From positions 58,037-122,036 of the forward strand of contig JALCQC010000005.1 of assembly GCA_022650895.1 (NCBI GenBank): DNA of 64,000 nucleotides, given 5' to 3'. This document shows positions 61,760 through 64,000 of the stretch, in pieces. The DNA is from Bifidobacteriaceae bacterium. Its GTDB lineage: Bacteria > Actinomycetota > Actinomycetes > Actinomycetales > Bifidobacteriaceae. The notes under the pieces are model-generated. The model saw nothing but the letters and a program-made list of their open reading frames with translations. It was not told the origin of the DNA and did no database searches. Both the position numbers and the translations under genes were made by a program. The stretch's first letter is position 1. The number at the start of each line of letters is the position of its first letter.

Positions 61760-63106
61760 ATGTCTTCTGAACTCAAGTCATTGGATGCACAGGCTCTCAA
61801 GAACCTTGAGGATTCATTTGATAGTTCGCCGAGCAATCGTCTTGCTCTCAATGCCGTCACCGCAAACGGGATTGCAAAGACCGCGTTGAATTTCGATAAG
61901 GCACGGTATCTGCAGCGTCGTTTCTCGGTGACCGTCGACAATGGCAAGGTCACCTCCCAAGCGCACTCTGGCCGCTGCTGGCTGTTCAGCTCGCTGAATG
62001 TGGCGCGTTTCATCGCAAAGAAGAACCTCGGAATCAAGGATTTTGAATTCTCCCAGAGCTACGCGATGTACTTTGACAAGCTCGAGCGCTCCAACTACTT
62101 CCTTGAGGACATGGCCCAGCTCAAGGCCTCTGGCGAACCTGAGGACTCCCGTCTGGTTCAGCACCTGCTCACCGATTTGCTCGGTGACGGTGGCCAGTGG
62201 ACCATGGCGATGAACGTCTATAAGAAGTATGGCGCGGTTCCGAAGGACTTCTTCCCCGAAACCGCCTCGTCGCAGAACACGGGAGATCTGAACACGCAGC
62301 TGCGTCATCTGCTGCGTCAGGCCGTCGTCCGCATGTATCAGACGAAGGATGCCGGAGAGATCGCCACGATCAAGGCAGACGCTCTGGCTGCCGCACACCG
62401 TATCCTCACCATTCATCTGGGAACCCCGCCGAAGTCGTTCGACTGGGAGTGGACCGACGACGAGGGCGACTTCCACCGTGACGGCACCACCACGCCTCAG
62501 GAGTTCTGGAAGAAGTACGTGGATGCTGGTCTCGAGGACTATGTGTGCCTCGTCGACGATCCTCGCCGTGAACATCCGAAGGGCAAGAAGATCGCCATTG
62601 AGCACCTCGGCAACGTGGTGGGTGGAGATCGCACCGAATATCTCAACGTCGATTCCCAATTCATGAAGGACTGCGTCCGCACCATCCTCTCCGAACAGGG
62701 CATCCCGGTGTGGTTCGGAGCCGACTGCCACCCGATGATGGACCGCACCAACGGGGCATGGGCCACCGATCTCTTTGACTATGGCACCGTCTATTCCGTC
62801 GACTTTGATCTCAACAAGGAAGAGCGTGTTCGCTTTGCGGATTCCGCAATGAACCACGCCATGGCCTTCGTGGGTGTCGATGTTGCCGACGATGGTAAGA
62901 CCACCAACCGTTGGCGCGTGGAGAATTCTTGGGGCGACAAGATCGCGGACAAGGGCTACTTCACCATGGACGATCCGTGGTTCGACGAGTTCGTTTACGA
63001 AGTCGCGGTTCCGAAGTCGATGCTGCCCGCTGAGTATCAGAAGGCACTGGATGAGGAGCCCATCAGCCTTCCGGCCTGGGATCCCATGGGCGCACTCGCT
63101 CGCTGA
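61760..63106 (+). CDS. pepC: Aminopeptidase C (bleomycin hydrolase family, C1B)
   Basis: PepC is a cytoplasmic hexameric cysteine aminopeptidase that supplies amino acids from peptides. The 448-residue product has Gln67 and catalytic Cys73 (SQAHSGRCWLFSS), His366 (NHAMAFVG) and Asn389 (ENSWGD). ATG 61760 follows AGAAAGGTCACT; an in-frame ATG at 61739 is less likely. The C-terminal residues end in the usual position but lack the long self-compartmentalising tail seen in some members. With PepO it suggests peptide use by the organism. Confidence 0.95.
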   Translation: MSSELKSLDAQALKNLEDSFDSSPSNRLALNAVTANGIAKTALNFDKARYLQRRFSVTVDNGKVTSQAHSGRCWLFSSLNVARFIAKKNLGIKDFEFSQSYAMYFDKLERSNYFLEDMAQLKASGEPEDSRLVQHLLTDLLGDGGQWTMAMNVYKKYGAVPKDFFPETASSQNTGDLNTQLRHLLRQAVVRMYQTKDAGEIATIKADALAAAHRILTIHLGTPPKSFDWEWTDDEGDFHRDGTTTPQEFWKKYVDAGLEDYVCLVDDPRREHPKGKKIAIEHLGNVVGGDRTEYLNVDSQFMKDCVRTILSEQGIPVWFGADCHPMMDRTNGAWATDLFDYGTVYSVDFDLNKEERVRFADSAMNHAMAFVGVDVADDGKTTNRWRVENSWGDKIADKGYFTMDDPWFDEFVYEVAVPKSMLPAEYQKALDEEPISLPAWDPMGALAR

Positions 63107-63135
63107 GTCTGAAGCAACAGCAATAAGGCAATGAT

Positions 63136-63166
63136 GAGCGTGGCCGTACTCGCGACCACGCTCTTT
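63136..63166. terminator. Terminator-like hairpin after pepC
   Basis: GAGCGTGGCCG (63136-63146) pairs with CGACCACGCTC (63153-63163) with one mismatch, followed by TTT. Confidence 0.6.
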
Positions 63167-63315
63167 CCATCTGTAATGAGACTATCTGTGGTGTGATTGG
63201 TGTGCTGTTTGTGATGCTGCCCGGGGCAAGCGCAAAGGAACGCGCGGTACCACGGGAGTGCCATGATAGGTACTGGTAAAAAAGGTTGTTTTCCCTACAC
63301 AAGGAGGAGGTTGTG

Positions 63316-64000
63316 ATGAGCGTTCTACGTGGTCCAGACAGTTCGCATGAGGTGGGTAGCTCGTTTTATCAGACCACTCCTCATTCCGCATACGATTCCG
63401 ATCCCGCACTTTCCAACGGCTCCGGCGTCCCGCAGACCTCGGATGTCAACATTCGTCAGCTCGATCCGATCCCGGCACCCCGCGCTTTCCTGAAGGAACT
63501 TCCGCTCGATGATGACCGGGCGCATCTGGTGAAAAGCTCACGTCAGGAGATCCGTGACATTCTCAACGGACAGGACGACCGCCTTCTGGTCATCGTCGGC
63601 CCGTGCTCCATCCATGATCCCAAGGCCGCCCATGACTACGCCGTTCGCTTGGCGAAGGTGGCGAAGAAGACCTCCGACAATCTTTTCATCGTGATGCGGG
63701 TCTATTTCGAGAAGCCGCGGACCACCGTAGGTTGGAAGGGTCTCATCAACGACCCCGATCTCGATGGTAGTTTCAACATTCGCAAGGGCATGTGGCTCGC
63801 CCGCAAGACGTTGTTGGACGTCTTGGGGACCGGAGTCCCCGCAGCCACCGAGTTCCTTGACCCCATTACACCGCAGTACATTTCTGATGCGGTGAGTTGG
63901 GGTGCGATTGGTGCGCGCAATACCGAGAGTCAGGTGCATCGTCAGTTGGCGTCCGGGCTGTCCATGCCGGTAGGATTCAAGAACTCGACGGATGGTTAGG
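63316..64000 (+). CDS. DAHP synthase (AroG type), cut by an in-frame TAG near the window end
   Basis: The enzyme condenses phosphoenolpyruvate and erythrose 4-phosphate in the first shikimate step. The 227 visible residues show VGPCSIHDPKAAHDYA, the RVYFEKPRTTVGWKG motif and PVGFKNSTDG, all typical of class I AroF/G/H enzymes, which normally continue for another 120 residues or so carrying metal ligands. Here TAG follows at 63997-63999. The frame may be truncated by a nonsense mutation or sequencing error, or it may continue in another frame beyond the window. ATG 63316 has a strong AAGGAGGAGG. Confidence 0.85.

Noticed and set aside
60232..62037. A 601-codon minus-strand open frame
   Set aside because: It runs antisense to the DivIVA-like coiled-coil gene and into pepC; its Leu/Gly/Ser-rich product mirrors the Lys/Gln/Ala codons of the real gene.

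Overview
The window looks like a chromosomal segment of a high-GC Gram-positive bacterium, most likely a member of the Bifidobacteriaceae. I infer this from the tilS-hpt-ftsH-folE-folP-folBK-DUF3180 order, GTG starts on rpsO, pnp and ispD, an EttA-type ABC-F protein, two tandem MacAB-like or drug-type ABC systems and the DivIVA-like coiled-coil protein. I cannot name the species. No rRNA, CRISPR array, prophage or recognisable transposase is visible. Three tRNA genes (Glu, Met/CAT, Gly) are present.

Layout. 1-2.97 kb is an accessory-looking, gene-poor stretch: a TetR regulator and a flavodoxin-fold NAD(P)H oxidoreductase sit between two oppositely oriented copies of a ~135 bp element that I do not recognise, followed by a 17-G homopolymer. 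2.97-8.3 kb holds an alpha/beta hydrolase, a Cof-type HAD phosphatase, a two-gene ABC exporter, tRNA-Glu and galE. 8.5-12.6 kb holds two family-2 glycosyltransferases flanking an AI-2E-family membrane protein, probably envelope polysaccharide related. 12.9-24.1 kb is a long co-directional block: ABC ATPase plus permease, a PBP4-type D,D-carboxypeptidase, then tilS-hpt-ftsH and the folate genes, with several 1-17 nt overlaps or gaps. 24.2-35.1 kb carries a conserved unknown, TesB thioesterase, ribokinase, EttA, a Na+/H+ antiporter, an MFS efflux protein and a pyruvate oxidase. 35.4-43.9 kb carries an SLC13/CitMHS-like transporter, 3-methyladenine glycosylase, an SSB paralogue, an M13 metallopeptidase, a GNAT enzyme, MntP and a membrane protein of unknown function. 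44-49.8 kb is rpsO-pnp, a DHA2 efflux protein with a possible leader attenuator and an aldo/keto reductase.

50.1-55.3 kb is the most unusual region. Two tandem, gap-free paralogous lipoproteins precede a three-gene MacAB-like set: a membrane-anchored adaptor with a peptidoglycan-binding domain, a LolD/MacB-type ATPase whose Walker B Asp is Asn, and an FtsX-fold permease. The lipoproteins share four extracytoplasmic cysteines and are T-richer than their neighbours. I consider this the best candidate for an undescribed envelope export or defence system.

55.5-64 kb contains nicotinamidase, a U32 protein, PgeF, IspD, a pyrrolidone-carboxylate peptidase whose catalytic His position reads Ser, a DivIVA-like coiled coil, aminopeptidase C and a DAHP synthase whose frame hits TAG just before the window ends, after only about two thirds of the usual protein.
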